Below, in pieces: positions 1-8,071 of a DNA stretch of 64,000 nucleotides (the first letter of the stretch is position 1; each line of letters opens with the position of its first letter). Made by a program: the position numbers and the translations under genes. Origin of the DNA: an uncultured Bacteroidales bacterium (lineage in GTDB: Bacteria > Bacteroidota > Bacteroidia > Bacteroidales > F082); contig ONKQ01000004.1 in assembly GCA_900318465.1 (NCBI GenBank), positions 1 to 64,000 of the forward strand, read 5' to 3'. The notes below the pieces were generated by a model. That model was not told the origin of the DNA. It worked only from the letters and a program-made list of their open reading frames with translations, and searched no databases.

Positions 1-102
1 GATTTCAACCACAAAATTACTGAAAATCAATAATATGTGCAACTTTTTATCCATTTATTTCGCTCTCTTTTCCCTCTTTTCTAATTCCGCCAACGGGTTA
101 AC

Positions 103-3100
103 TTGTATGCCATCTTGCCTGAGATGGAGAACTTGAACGGCAAATGGCTCACTCTTTATGCAAAAGCATTGAATGGAAGTAGTTCCTTTACTGTGGGTAT
201 GATGACCGATCCCGATGACATCGACTCTTTCATACCACTTCCAAACGGTGTCATATCCCCATCATCATCCGACTATGAAGAATTCATCTTTGTTCTTAGA
301 GAAGGTAACTATGTCGCCATCATGATGCCTCCAGGTGAAATATCCCAGAACCTTCGTGGCATTTACATTGACGACATCACCATCGACAATCCGCCGAGCT
401 GCATCAAACCTACTAATCTGAATGTGACTAGTTTTGGTCCAACTGCCACTGTTACTTGGGAAAGCGATGCCACACAATGGCAGGTGGCTCACGCCACCTC
501 GGACTCAGCCGACCCAAATGAAAACGGTGTGGCTATAGTAAATACCCAATCATACTCCATGCCAAACCTACCCTTTGGCGACCATTACTTCTGGGTACGC
601 ACAATATGCGCCCCCGACGACCAAAGCACTTGGAAAGGCCCCGTCAACGTGCATATCGGCTATTGCGAACCTGCCCCAGTAAGTGTTGATGGTAACGGCA
701 TCACCAATGTTAATTTCGGCATTGATGACCATATCGTCAACAACAACACACATCCAACGACTCAACCTGTCTATGCCGACTACACCGACCAAATTGGTAA
801 AGTGCAGGCGGGTGTTGCATCAACAATTTCCATTACCTATGCTACAGGATACCCTTACTATACTAACGTTTGGGTTGACCTTGACAACAGCTATACTTTT
901 GATGACAATGAACTTGTTGCTTCCGGCCGAAGCGGAAATGCTAATCCTACCACTCTGACACTCAATTTCACCATCCCTGTCACACAAACCTCGGGTGACT
1001 TCCGTATACGTATTGGTGGTACAATCAGTTATTTGGGCAACTACCCAGCTAACGTCGGCTCTTGCTTCACTGACGGTTACGGTATCTTCGAAGACTACAC
1101 CCTGCGTGTAATCGGGACTCCTCCGTGCGAAGTGCCCTACAACTTTGCATTGACTGCCGATGAAACTACTATCACAGCCTCTTGGGAAGGTGCCGCCTCT
1201 GCTTATAATATCGATATCAACGGCACTGTAACCAACAATGTCACCAACCCCTACACCTTCTCCGTTGTACCAGGCACATACACAGTGAAGGTGCAAGCCG
1301 ACTGCGAAAACGGCAATCTCAGCGATTGGACAGATGCCATCAGCATTACCATTGCTGAACCACCTGCGTGCAACACTCCTACGGACTTCACTATAACATA
1401 CGACGGCGATACAGAAGCCAACTTCAGCTGGACCAGCGATGCCACGGCATGGAATATCTATGTAAATGGTGTTGTGACCGCCATCACAGAGAATTCCTAT
1501 ACGCTCACCAACCTTGAACCATACGACATTTACGAAGTAAAGGTGCAAGCCGCTTGCAGTGGAGGCAGACTCAGCGACTGGTCCGAACCCATCAGATTCA
1601 TCACTGGCCTCTGCCCGTATGAAGAACAATGCGTAATCAGTTATGAACTCGCCGACAGCTACGGCGACGGCTGGAACGACAACACGCTCACTTTAGTGGA
1701 TGCCTTTACCCAACAAAATCTTATCACCTTGACTTTGGAGAACGGCTACTCCACCGCAGGTGTCATCCCTTTGTGCAATGGTCGTGACATCGATTTCGTT
1801 TGGGCTGGCGACAACTGGCCTGCCGAAAACTCCTTTACATTCTATACTGACAATGGAGAGATTATCTATCAACATCAAGAAGGAGAAGCCCCTTCGCAAG
1901 GCGTTTTGACCACCTATACTATGGCTTGTGACTTTAACTGCGATTCTCCCATAGGCCTTGAAGCATCTGGTATCCTTTCTCGTAGTGCAGTGTTGGGTTG
2001 GACCAGCGATGCCACGGCTTGGAACATTGATGTGAATGGCACTGTGACCGCCATCACAGAGAACCCTTATACTCTCACTGGTCTTATACCATCCACTGCC
2101 TACACAGTGAAGGTGCAAGCCGACTGCGGCAACAACAACCTCAGTGAATGGACCGATGCCGTCAACTTCACAACTCTTGGGTGTATCATGCCTGTAGATG
2201 TCGTTGTGAACTACAACGGCGACACCGAAGCCATCGTCAGCTGGATCAGCGATGCCGCATCATGGAACGTCAACGTGAACGGCACTGTAACCAATATTAC
2301 CGAAACTTCTTATACCATCACTGACATTGAACCCAACACCCTCTACACAGTGAAGGTACAAGCCTCCTGCATTGACGGCAGCCTCAGTGACTGGACTGAT
2401 GCCGTCAACTTCATCGCCGAAGAATGCCCCGATGACGCGGTTTGTATTGGTTGGTGTATTAACACAAATCGATATTTGCCTACCTACTCTTGGCATAATT
2501 ATTCGCTGACGCAGCAGATTTACACCGCCGATGAAATTGGCACTGCCGGTACAATCTTAAGTGTTGATTTCCACATGGTCTGCGATGCCAACAAATCCCG
2601 TTATATGGACATTTACATGGTGAGCACCGACAAAGAAACATTCGAAAATGGAAGCGACTGGATTAGCGTTACCTCCAATGACCTTGTTTACAGTGGAATG
2701 GTGACGTTTAATAATGATGCTTGGACCACTATTGAATTTGACACTCCATTCGTCTATGACGGCACAAGCAACGTGGTTATTATCATTAACGACAAAAATG
2801 GCACTTGGGGAACTTCCATGAATTTCTATGCCTTCAATGCCACAAGCCAAGCCATCTATGTTTACACCGACTATATGTCCTATAATCCTACTAATCCGAC
2901 CTACAATGGTTTTGTTGCCAACGTGAAAAACCGTGTGCGCTTCAGCATTGAAAGACCTTCTGAATGTGAAAAGCCAAGGAACCTCACTGCTACATACGAT
3001 GGCGGCACCCACGCTACCATTAGTTGGACCAGTGATGCCACGGCTTGGAAAATCGACGTGAACGGCATTGTGAGTGCCGTCATTGACAATCCCTATATAC

Positions 3101-5493
3101 TCACTGGCCTTGAGCCGAACACCTATTACGAAGTGAAAGTGCAAGCCAACTGCGGCGGAGGTAACCTCAGTGAATGGACAGATGTCGTCTGTTTCTCCAC
3201 TGCAGCGGAATGCCCAAAACCGACTAACTTGTCCGCCGATTTCATAGACTACAATGCCAACACCCTCAAATGGACTGGTGAAAGCAACACATACAACTTA
3301 CGCTACAGAACAGCTGAGAGTGCCGAAGGACGTTTCTCAGAGGACTTTGAACATGGCATGACCAACTGGACTGTAATCGATGCCGATGGTGACGGATATG
3401 GTTGGGTGCTAAGTTCAGAAACCAACCGTATCTATACTGTTAACGGCAATTTGGCTGGTTATGGTCATAACGCTTCGGAAGAGTTTGTGGTTTCAGGCTC
3501 TTACGCTCAACCCATGGAAAGCCCTCTCTCTCCCGACAACTATTTGGTTTCCCCCAAGGTGCCATTGGGCAGATTCTTATACTTTTGGGCTTGTGCACAA
3601 GACCCCATGTTCCCCAGCGATCACTTCGGTGTAGCTGTGTCCACCACTTCGAATTGCGATCCTGAAGCCTTCACCACCATCGCCGAATGGACAATGACCG
3701 CCAAAGCTGCTGATGCAAAGATGGATCCTGGCATAACCCGTAGTGGCAACCGATCTCAGGGCACGTGGTATAGATACTCCGTTGACCTTAGTGCATTCAT
3801 TGGCGAAGAAGGTTACATCGCCATCCGCCACTTCAACTGCAATGACATGTTCTTGCTCAACATTGATGATATCTATTACACTGGTGCCATCACCTTCCCT
3901 GCTGGCGAATGGCATACAATCAATGGCCTTACCAACACCCAATATGTGCTTGATGGCCTCGAAGAGAAAACTAATTATGAGTTTCAGGTCCAAGGTGTTT
4001 GCGAGGGCAACCTAAGCGATTGGAGTACCGCCATCTTCTCCACTTACGCCGACGAACCCATTGCCATTCTCGATGGCGGTTATTGGAATGTGCCTGAAAC
4101 ATGGGTCAATAATGGCGAACAAGTTCCTGAACCTGAACAGAATGTTACCATTGCTGGAAACGTCTTGATAGGAGAAGACCTTGTGGTCACTGGTGAAATC
4201 ACTATCGCTGAAGGTGCTTCATTGACCATTGAAGCAGGTGTCACGCTTAATGCCGGCACCATCATTGTCAGCAGCCCCGACCAACTCATCATCCAACCTG
4301 GTGCCAAATTGACGCATACCAACATCGTTTTTGCTACAATCATTCTTGATTATTCTTCCTCCGATGAAGATGAAGACAAAAACCGCGACGACATCTATGG
4401 CGACTACCGCCTGATTGCTTCTCCTGTTACTCCAAGTGTTACTGTCAACTCAACTGGATTGGTTCCCTTTGACAATGATGACCACTATCCATTTGTTGAC
4501 CTCTACTACTTCAACCAAACCGTTGGTGAAAAGGTATGGATCAATTTTAAGGATATTGACAATCATTTCTTCACCTTTGACATCACCAAGGGATACCTCT
4601 ATTCCAATACCCAAGATGTCCCTGCCACATTTGCAGGCAAGACCTTGCCAACAAACGAAGATGTGACCGTGAATTTGGATTATGTGGACGGCGTGAGATG
4701 GGCTGGTTGGAATCTTGTAGGCAACCCATTCACTTGCTTGGCTTACATTAACCGCCCATACTATAAGATAGATGCCACTGGCAACGCAATTGCACAAGCC
4801 GAAGGCAATAGCCTCGAAGTCTTTGAAGGTGTCTTCGTTGTGGCCGACGCAGAAGAAGGTAATCCAACCGTGACCTTCACTACCACAGAACCTACACCCA
4901 GAGCGAATCTCGCCCTTAACCTCAGCAACGACGAAGTTCTCATCGACCGCGCCATCGTCCGCTTCGACGAAGGCCGCCAGTTGCTCAAGTTACAAATGGG
5001 CAGCAGCGCCAAGGTCTACATCCCGAAGGACGGCAGCGACTACGCCATCGTGAGCAGTGACGACATGGGCGAGATGCCTGTCAGTTTCAAGGCCGAGAAC
5101 GACGGCACCTACACGATGAACTTCAGCAGCGAGAACGTCAACTTCAGCTACCTGCACCTCATCGACAACAAGACCGGTGACGACATCGACCTGCTTGAGA
5201 CCCCGAGCTACAGCTTCGAGGCCCGCACGACCGACTATGCCTCGCGCTTCAAGCTGGTGTTCTGCACGGGCAATACTATGGAAGACAACTTCGCCTTCTA
5301 CAGCAACGGCAGCTTCGTCATCAACAACGAGGGTGAAGCCACCTTGCAGGTGATCGACGTCACTGGCCGCATTGTGAAGAGCGAGAGCATCAACGGCAGC
5401 ACCAGCGTCAACGTGAACGCCGCTGCTGGTGTCTACATGCTCCGCCTCATCAACGGCAACGATGTCAAAGTCCAAAAGATTGTGGTGAGATAA
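103..5493 (+). CDS. Giant T9SS-secreted fibronectin-III/GEVED surface protein, 5' end broken
   Basis: Very large secreted adhesin-like protein, about 1796 residues visible. Order of parts: tail of a choice-of-anchor-J/MAM-like domain (residues 1-95), fibronectin-III-like domain (~100-190), GEVED domain (~197-338, ending FEDYTL), then several near-identical Fn3 repeats with the signature SWTSDATAWNI..VNGTVT and KVQA.C...LS(D/E)WTDAV. These are interrupted by an ADSYGDGWN module (~517), a second inserted module (~790-950) and a cleaved-adhesin-like domain (~1080-1262, starts EDFEHGMTNW). The last ~70 residues are a T9SS type A sorting domain (VIDVTGRIVK...AAGVYMLRL...KIVVR). The only in-frame start is TTG at 103, with a stop at 82-84, and no signal peptide is present, so the true N-terminus is missing. 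The Fn3 repeats suggest surface adhesion, but the substrate is unknown. Confidence 0.85.
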   Translation: MYAILPEMENLNGKWLTLYAKALNGSSSFTVGMMTDPDDIDSFIPLPNGVISPSSSDYEEFIFVLREGNYVAIMMPPGEISQNLRGIYIDDITIDNPPSCIKPTNLNVTSFGPTATVTWESDATQWQVAHATSDSADPNENGVAIVNTQSYSMPNLPFGDHYFWVRTICAPDDQSTWKGPVNVHIGYCEPAPVSVDGNGITNVNFGIDDHIVNNNTHPTTQPVYADYTDQIGKVQAGVASTISITYATGYPYYTNVWVDLDNSYTFDDNELVASGRSGNANPTTLTLNFTIPVTQTSGDFRIRIGGTISYLGNYPANVGSCFTDGYGIFEDYTLRVIGTPPCEVPYNFALTADETTITASWEGAASAYNIDINGTVTNNVTNPYTFSVVPGTYTVKVQADCENGNLSDWTDAISITIAEPPACNTPTDFTITYDGDTEANFSWTSDATAWNIYVNGVVTAITENSYTLTNLEPYDIYEVKVQAACSGGRLSDWSEPIRFITGLCPYEEQCVISYELADSYGDGWNDNTLTLVDAFTQQNLITLTLENGYSTAGVIPLCNGRDIDFVWAGDNWPAENSFTFYTDNGEIIYQHQEGEAPSQGVLTTYTMACDFNCDSPIGLEASGILSRSAVLGWTSDATAWNIDVNGTVTAITENPYTLTGLIPSTAYTVKVQADCGNNNLSEWTDAVNFTTLGCIMPVDVVVNYNGDTEAIVSWISDAASWNVNVNGTVTNITETSYTITDIEPNTLYTVKVQASCIDGSLSDWTDAVNFIAEECPDDAVCIGWCINTNRYLPTYSWHNYSLTQQIYTADEIGTAGTILSVDFHMVCDANKSRYMDIYMVSTDKETFENGSDWISVTSNDLVYSGMVTFNNDAWTTIEFDTPFVYDGTSNVVIIINDKNGTWGTSMNFYAFNATSQAIYVYTDYMSYNPTNPTYNGFVANVKNRVRFSIERPSECEKPRNLTATYDGGTHATISWTSDATAWKIDVNGIVSAVIDNPYILTGLEPNTYYEVKVQANCGGGNLSEWTDVVCFSTAAECPKPTNLSADFIDYNANTLKWTGESNTYNLRYRTAESAEGRFSEDFEHGMTNWTVIDADGDGYGWVLSSETNRIYTVNGNLAGYGHNASEEFVVSGSYAQPMESPLSPDNYLVSPKVPLGRFLYFWACAQDPMFPSDHFGVAVSTTSNCDPEAFTTIAEWTMTAKAADAKMDPGITRSGNRSQGTWYRYSVDLSAFIGEEGYIAIRHFNCNDMFLLNIDDIYYTGAITFPAGEWHTINGLTNTQYVLDGLEEKTNYEFQVQGVCEGNLSDWSTAIFSTYADEPIAILDGGYWNVPETWVNNGEQVPEPEQNVTIAGNVLIGEDLVVTGEITIAEGASLTIEAGVTLNAGTIIVSSPDQLIIQPGAKLTHTNIVFATIILDYSSSDEDEDKNRDDIYGDYRLIASPVTPSVTVNSTGLVPFDNDDHYPFVDLYYFNQTVGEKVWINFKDIDNHFFTFDITKGYLYSNTQDVPATFAGKTLPTNEDVTVNLDYVDGVRWAGWNLVGNPFTCLAYINRPYYKIDATGNAIAQAEGNSLEVFEGVFVVADAEEGNPTVTFTTTEPTPRANLALNLSNDEVLIDRAIVRFDEGRQLLKLQMGSSAKVYIPKDGSDYAIVSSDDMGEMPVSFKAENDGTYTMNFSSENVNFSYLHLIDNKTGDDIDLLETPSYSFEARTTDYASRFKLVFCTGNTMEDNFAFYSNGSFVINNEGEATLQVIDVTGRIVKSESINGSTSVNVNAAAGVYMLRLINGNDVKVQKIVVR

Positions 5494-5499
5494 TTGAAT

Positions 5500-5595
5500 C
5501 CCCCCTGCCCTCCTTAAAAGGGGGACGCGCAAAGCGGCGCAAGACAAGCGTCCGGCAGGCGTCCCCCTCTTGAGGGGGTGCCCGAAAGGGCGGGG
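5500..5595. repeat. GC-rich intergenic palindromic repeat
   Basis: The region between the giant adhesin and the next small gene has outward arms that read as inverted copies of a GGGGGACGC-type core (AAAAGGGGGACGC on the left, GCGTCCCCCTCTT on the right), with a GGCGCAA-rich centre. A similar GGGGGACGGCGCAAGG segment lies near 37155, so it looks like a dispersed repeat family rather than a gene. Confidence 0.5.
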
Positions 5596-5662
5596 AAGTC
5601 ATAAGACCCAAAACGAAACACGAACTAAACGAACAAACAATTAAACAAACACCATACATACA

Positions 5663-5932
5663 ATGAAGAAATTAGCACTGACAATCGCAATCGTCCTCGG
5701 CGTGGGCATGGCCTCTTTCGCCGAACCCACCAACGGAGGCTTGTTCCAACGTGGTGAAGCAATTGAAAACAACGGCGGTACCATCTATGGCTCGAATCGC
5801 GACGGCAACCCCATGCTGCCTGGCCACGGCCATGACAGCAACCAGCCTGCTGCTCCCCTCGGCAGTGGCATCGCCCTGCTGACAACCCTCGGCGCAGCCT
5901 ATCTCATAGGCAAACGCAAACAAGAGGATTAA
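5663..5932 (+). CDS. Small secreted protein with C-terminal hydrophobic anchor
   Basis: Protein of 89 residues. It has an N-terminal signal peptide (MKKLALTIAIVLGVGMASFA, cleavage probably after FA), a short polar middle rich in Gly, Asn and His, and a C-terminal hydrophobic stretch followed by a basic cluster (PLGSGIALLTTLGAAYLIGK then RKQED). Signal, linker, helix and positive tail is the layout of small sorting-tag or membrane-anchored proteins of Bacteroidota. I do not recognise a named family and assign no function. It follows the giant adhesin by 170 bp across a palindromic repeat and ends just before a strong terminator, so it could be co-transcribed with the adhesin or carry its own promoter in the repeat region. 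Confidence 0.7.
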   Translation: MKKLALTIAIVLGVGMASFAEPTNGGLFQRGEAIENNGGTIYGSNRDGNPMLPGHGHDSNQPAAPLGSGIALLTTLGAAYLIGKRKQED

Positions 5933-5965
5933 TACTGAATGTTTCCTTTTCACAACTTTTTCAAG

Positions 5966-5999
5966 AAGACTGGCGGCGCAAAGCTGCCAGTCTTTTTTG
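5966..5999 (+). terminator. Rho-independent terminator
   Basis: A 12-bp stem (AAGACTGGC paired with GCCAGTCTT, extended by a G-U and two G-C pairs) with a 5-nt loop is followed by a run of six T. It sits 33 bp after the small secreted protein and closes the plus-strand unit. Confidence 0.9.
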
Positions 6000-6031
6000 T
6001 CAAAAAAGCCTAAGGAAGACGGAACGGCCTC

Positions 6032-6475
6032 TTATCCTTTCATTTCCTCATAATCCGGTATATGATCCATGGCCTCCAAGGTGCCGCCGACTGACCTGAA
6101 ACAGCGGCAATCCTTTCCATTGAAGAGCAGGAGGAATTGGGGCTGCAAAGCTGAATAGTAACGAATGGCCTGGTCAAGCGTCTTCTCCGTGATTTTTACA
6201 GTTGAAGCCTTGCACTCCACAATCATTAGCGGACGAGCGTCGGTGCCAAAAACCACAGCGTCGGCTCGTTTGTCCAAGCCGTTCACCTTTACGGCATACT
6301 CCACCGCCAAGAGGCCTGCAGGCACATTGAGATGCTCCACCAAAAGATACAACACCTTTTGGCGCACCTCCTCCTCGGGCGTCAACGCCACAAAACGACG
6401 ACGCAACGGGTCGAAGACCATCATACGGCCTTCGCGCTCTTCCGTCTTGAACCATTGCAACTGTGGTGTTTCCAT
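6032..6475 (-). CDS. Stand-alone HsdR_N-type (PD-(D/E)xK) nuclease-fold protein
   Basis: Predicted 147-residue protein of the 'type I restriction enzyme R protein N-terminal domain' kind (HSDR_N_2). The PD-(D/E)xK core is visible: Glu59, RADAVVFG with Asp72, then PLMIVECKA giving Glu87-x-Lys89. This is the nuclease fold of HsdR without the helicase motor. Such short proteins are common in Bacteroidota and their role is not established; no HsdM or HsdS partner is adjacent. I place the start at 6475 (METPQLQW) rather than the longer in-frame ATG at 6526, because the longer start overlaps the -7 box of the divergent gene. Confidence 0.75.
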   Translation of the reverse strand: METPQLQWFKTEEREGRMMVFDPLRRRFVALTPEEEVRQKVLYLLVEHLNVPAGLLAVEYAVKVNGLDKRADAVVFGTDARPLMIVECKASTVKITEKTLDQAIRYYSALQPQFLLLFNGKDCRCFRSVGGTLEAMDHIPDYEEMKG

Positions 6476-6488
6476 GAAATCGTGTGTC

Positions 6489-6522
6489 TTTGCGCCGACA
6501 AAAGTAAAAAATCTTACCTTTG
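6489..6522 (+). promoter_or_regulatory. Bacteroidota-type promoter for the small lipoprotein gene
   Basis: TTTG at 6489-6492, a 22-bp spacer, then TACCTTTG at 6515-6522, matching the Bacteroidota -33/-7 consensus. The downstream ATG is at 6539. Confidence 0.75.
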
Positions 6523-6538
6523 CCACAAAATCAGTGCC

Positions 6539-6907
6539 ATGAAAAAGTCATTCCTAACGCTACTCAGCTTCGCAATTCTGACGGCAGCCTGCACCCACAA
6601 GCCCGAAACCCTCATTGGCGACTGGACCGTCGAGAAGGTCAATGTGCAGTTTGACGAAAACCGCACGACACCCGAATTGGTGAAACAGATTGGCGAGATG
6701 GAAAAACAGAACCGCATCAGCATCAGCAGCGATTCAACGTTAGTTTTCAAGACTTTGGACAACGAAACCCAAGGCCGCATGACCGTCGACAAACAAGGTG
6801 TCGTCTATTGTGACGGACAGAAGTTTGGTCTTTGGAAAGACGGGACGATTGTCACTGCGGTTCCATCGCCTTTAGGAGAAATTACCGTTACTTATCAGCA
6901 GGAATAA
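6539..6907 (+). CDS. Small lipocalin-like lipoprotein
   Basis: Predicted 122-residue lipoprotein. The signal peptide ends in a lipobox (LTAAC, Cys at ~18), followed by THKPETLIGDWTVEKVNVQF and then alternating beta strands ending GEITVTYQQE. The GxW near the mature N-terminus and the all-beta pattern resemble lipocalin-like proteins of Bacteroidota, which probably bind a ligand in the periplasm, but the match is structural intuition. The start is fixed by the promoter: the ATG is 16 nt after the -7 box, so the longer frame that opens upstream is not translated. Confidence 0.75.
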   Translation: MKKSFLTLLSFAILTAACTHKPETLIGDWTVEKVNVQFDENRTTPELVKQIGEMEKQNRISISSDSTLVFKTLDNETQGRMTVDKQGVVYCDGQKFGLWKDGTIVTAVPSPLGEITVTYQQE

Positions 6908-6923
6908 CTCATCTGCCGCTTTG

Positions 6924-7020
6924 CGTCATTGCAAGCGAAGCGCAGCCATCCAAAGATGGGGCTTCAAGACAAGCGACTTTATGTCTGGATTGCTTCGTCG
7001 CTTCGCTCCTCGCAATGACG
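6924..7020. repeat. REP/MITE-like palindrome with CGTCATTGC ends
   Basis: An element of about 97 bp starts CGTCATTGCAAGCGAAGCG and ends with the near-complementary CGCTTCGCTCCTCGCAATGACG type arm. It fills the space between the lipoprotein and the convergent DUF4837 gene. A diverged second copy lies at 53303-53390. Confidence 0.75.
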
Positions 7021-7035
7021 CTTGAAGCGTCGATA

Positions 7036-8043
7036 TTATTCTGCGTCCACAAATTTCAAGCTGTAGGCAATCGCCTCAAGCTGGAGCAAGGCATTGCGTT
7101 TCTTCTGGTTAGGCTCATAATAGTAGCCCTCCACCGTGACGAGGTTGCCCGTGCGGTTGTCGGCAAAGGTGTAAGACACGAAAGGTCCGCCCATGAAGTC
7201 GTTCTCCACCTTCCACATGCCGCGCATCTCCATCGTGTAGCCGGCTGGATAGTCGGCCACATAACTCACCAAAGGTGGCACAAACTCCGTCTCCGTCGAC
7301 ATGTAAGAGCCTTCCAAAGGGCCAGGGATGTGCTTGCCAACTATCATGTTGCGCATGGCAATGAGGCTCTCGCGACTAAATTGTACCGTGTCCTTATAAG
7401 GAATCTGGTAGATGACAATGCAAGCACTCGAGCGTTCCAGTTCCTTGCGAATCCACATGAAATCGGGTTCGTTTTTGCCGATGAAGAAACCCTGCGGTAC
7501 GGTGAGCGTGAAACCAAATTTCTTGGCGATGGCCTCGCTAATGTTATTGTCGGTGGTCGGGCGCAACACATTCAGGATGCGGTCGCGTTCCACCTTATTG
7601 AACCACTTGCGATAGACCTCTTTCTGCGCATCGAACAACTCCACCCATGCGGCAGTGGTAGGCGCAGTGATTTTCACATAACGCTGCGGCGCAGCCCAAG
7701 CATCGACGGCAGTCTCAGCCACGGCCTTTTCAGCCTTGGGGTCAATCACGACCTCAAGGATGCACTTGTGCTTGTGGAACAATTCAGAGAAAGCCGCTGT
7801 CTTGATGTGCAGCAAGTCGTTTTGTGCCTCAGGCTGCGGCAAGCCGTACTGATAGTCGAGGAAAAAATGCTTGATGGAATCGCCAATGACGCCATTCCAT
7901 TGGGCATCGTTCTGGGTGACGACGAGGATTTCGGAAATGTTGCCCGTCGAGCGGTCTTTCAACGAAGACTTTGTTTTCGGTTCGCAAGCCATCATCACGA
8001 CGGAAAGCATGACGACGGCCATAAGGATGTTGCGTGTTTTCAT
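7036..8043 (-). CDS. DUF4837 family lipoprotein
   Basis: Predicted lipoprotein of 335 residues. The signal peptide ends in the lipobox VVMMAC (Cys ~20) followed by EPKTKSSLKDRSTG. The ISEILVVTQNDAQWNGVIGD opening, the internal PQGFFIGKNEPDFMWIRKE segment and the C-terminal RGMWKVENDFMGGPFVSY are what I recognise as DUF4837, a Bacteroidota periplasmic or outer-membrane lipoprotein family without a known biochemical role. It starts 28 bp after the stop of the MltD-like gene, so the two probably form an operon and may both act on the cell wall. Confidence 0.8.
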   Translation of the reverse strand: MKTRNILMAVVMLSVVMMACEPKTKSSLKDRSTGNISEILVVTQNDAQWNGVIGDSIKHFFLDYQYGLPQPEAQNDLLHIKTAAFSELFHKHKCILEVVIDPKAEKAVAETAVDAWAAPQRYVKITAPTTAAWVELFDAQKEVYRKWFNKVERDRILNVLRPTTDNNISEAIAKKFGFTLTVPQGFFIGKNEPDFMWIRKELERSSACIVIYQIPYKDTVQFSRESLIAMRNMIVGKHIPGPLEGSYMSTETEFVPPLVSYVADYPAGYTMEMRGMWKVENDFMGGPFVSYTFADNRTGNLVTVEGYYYEPNQKKRNALLQLEAIAYSLKFVDAE

Positions 8044-8071
8044 GAAATTTATTTTTTTAGGTTATTGACTG

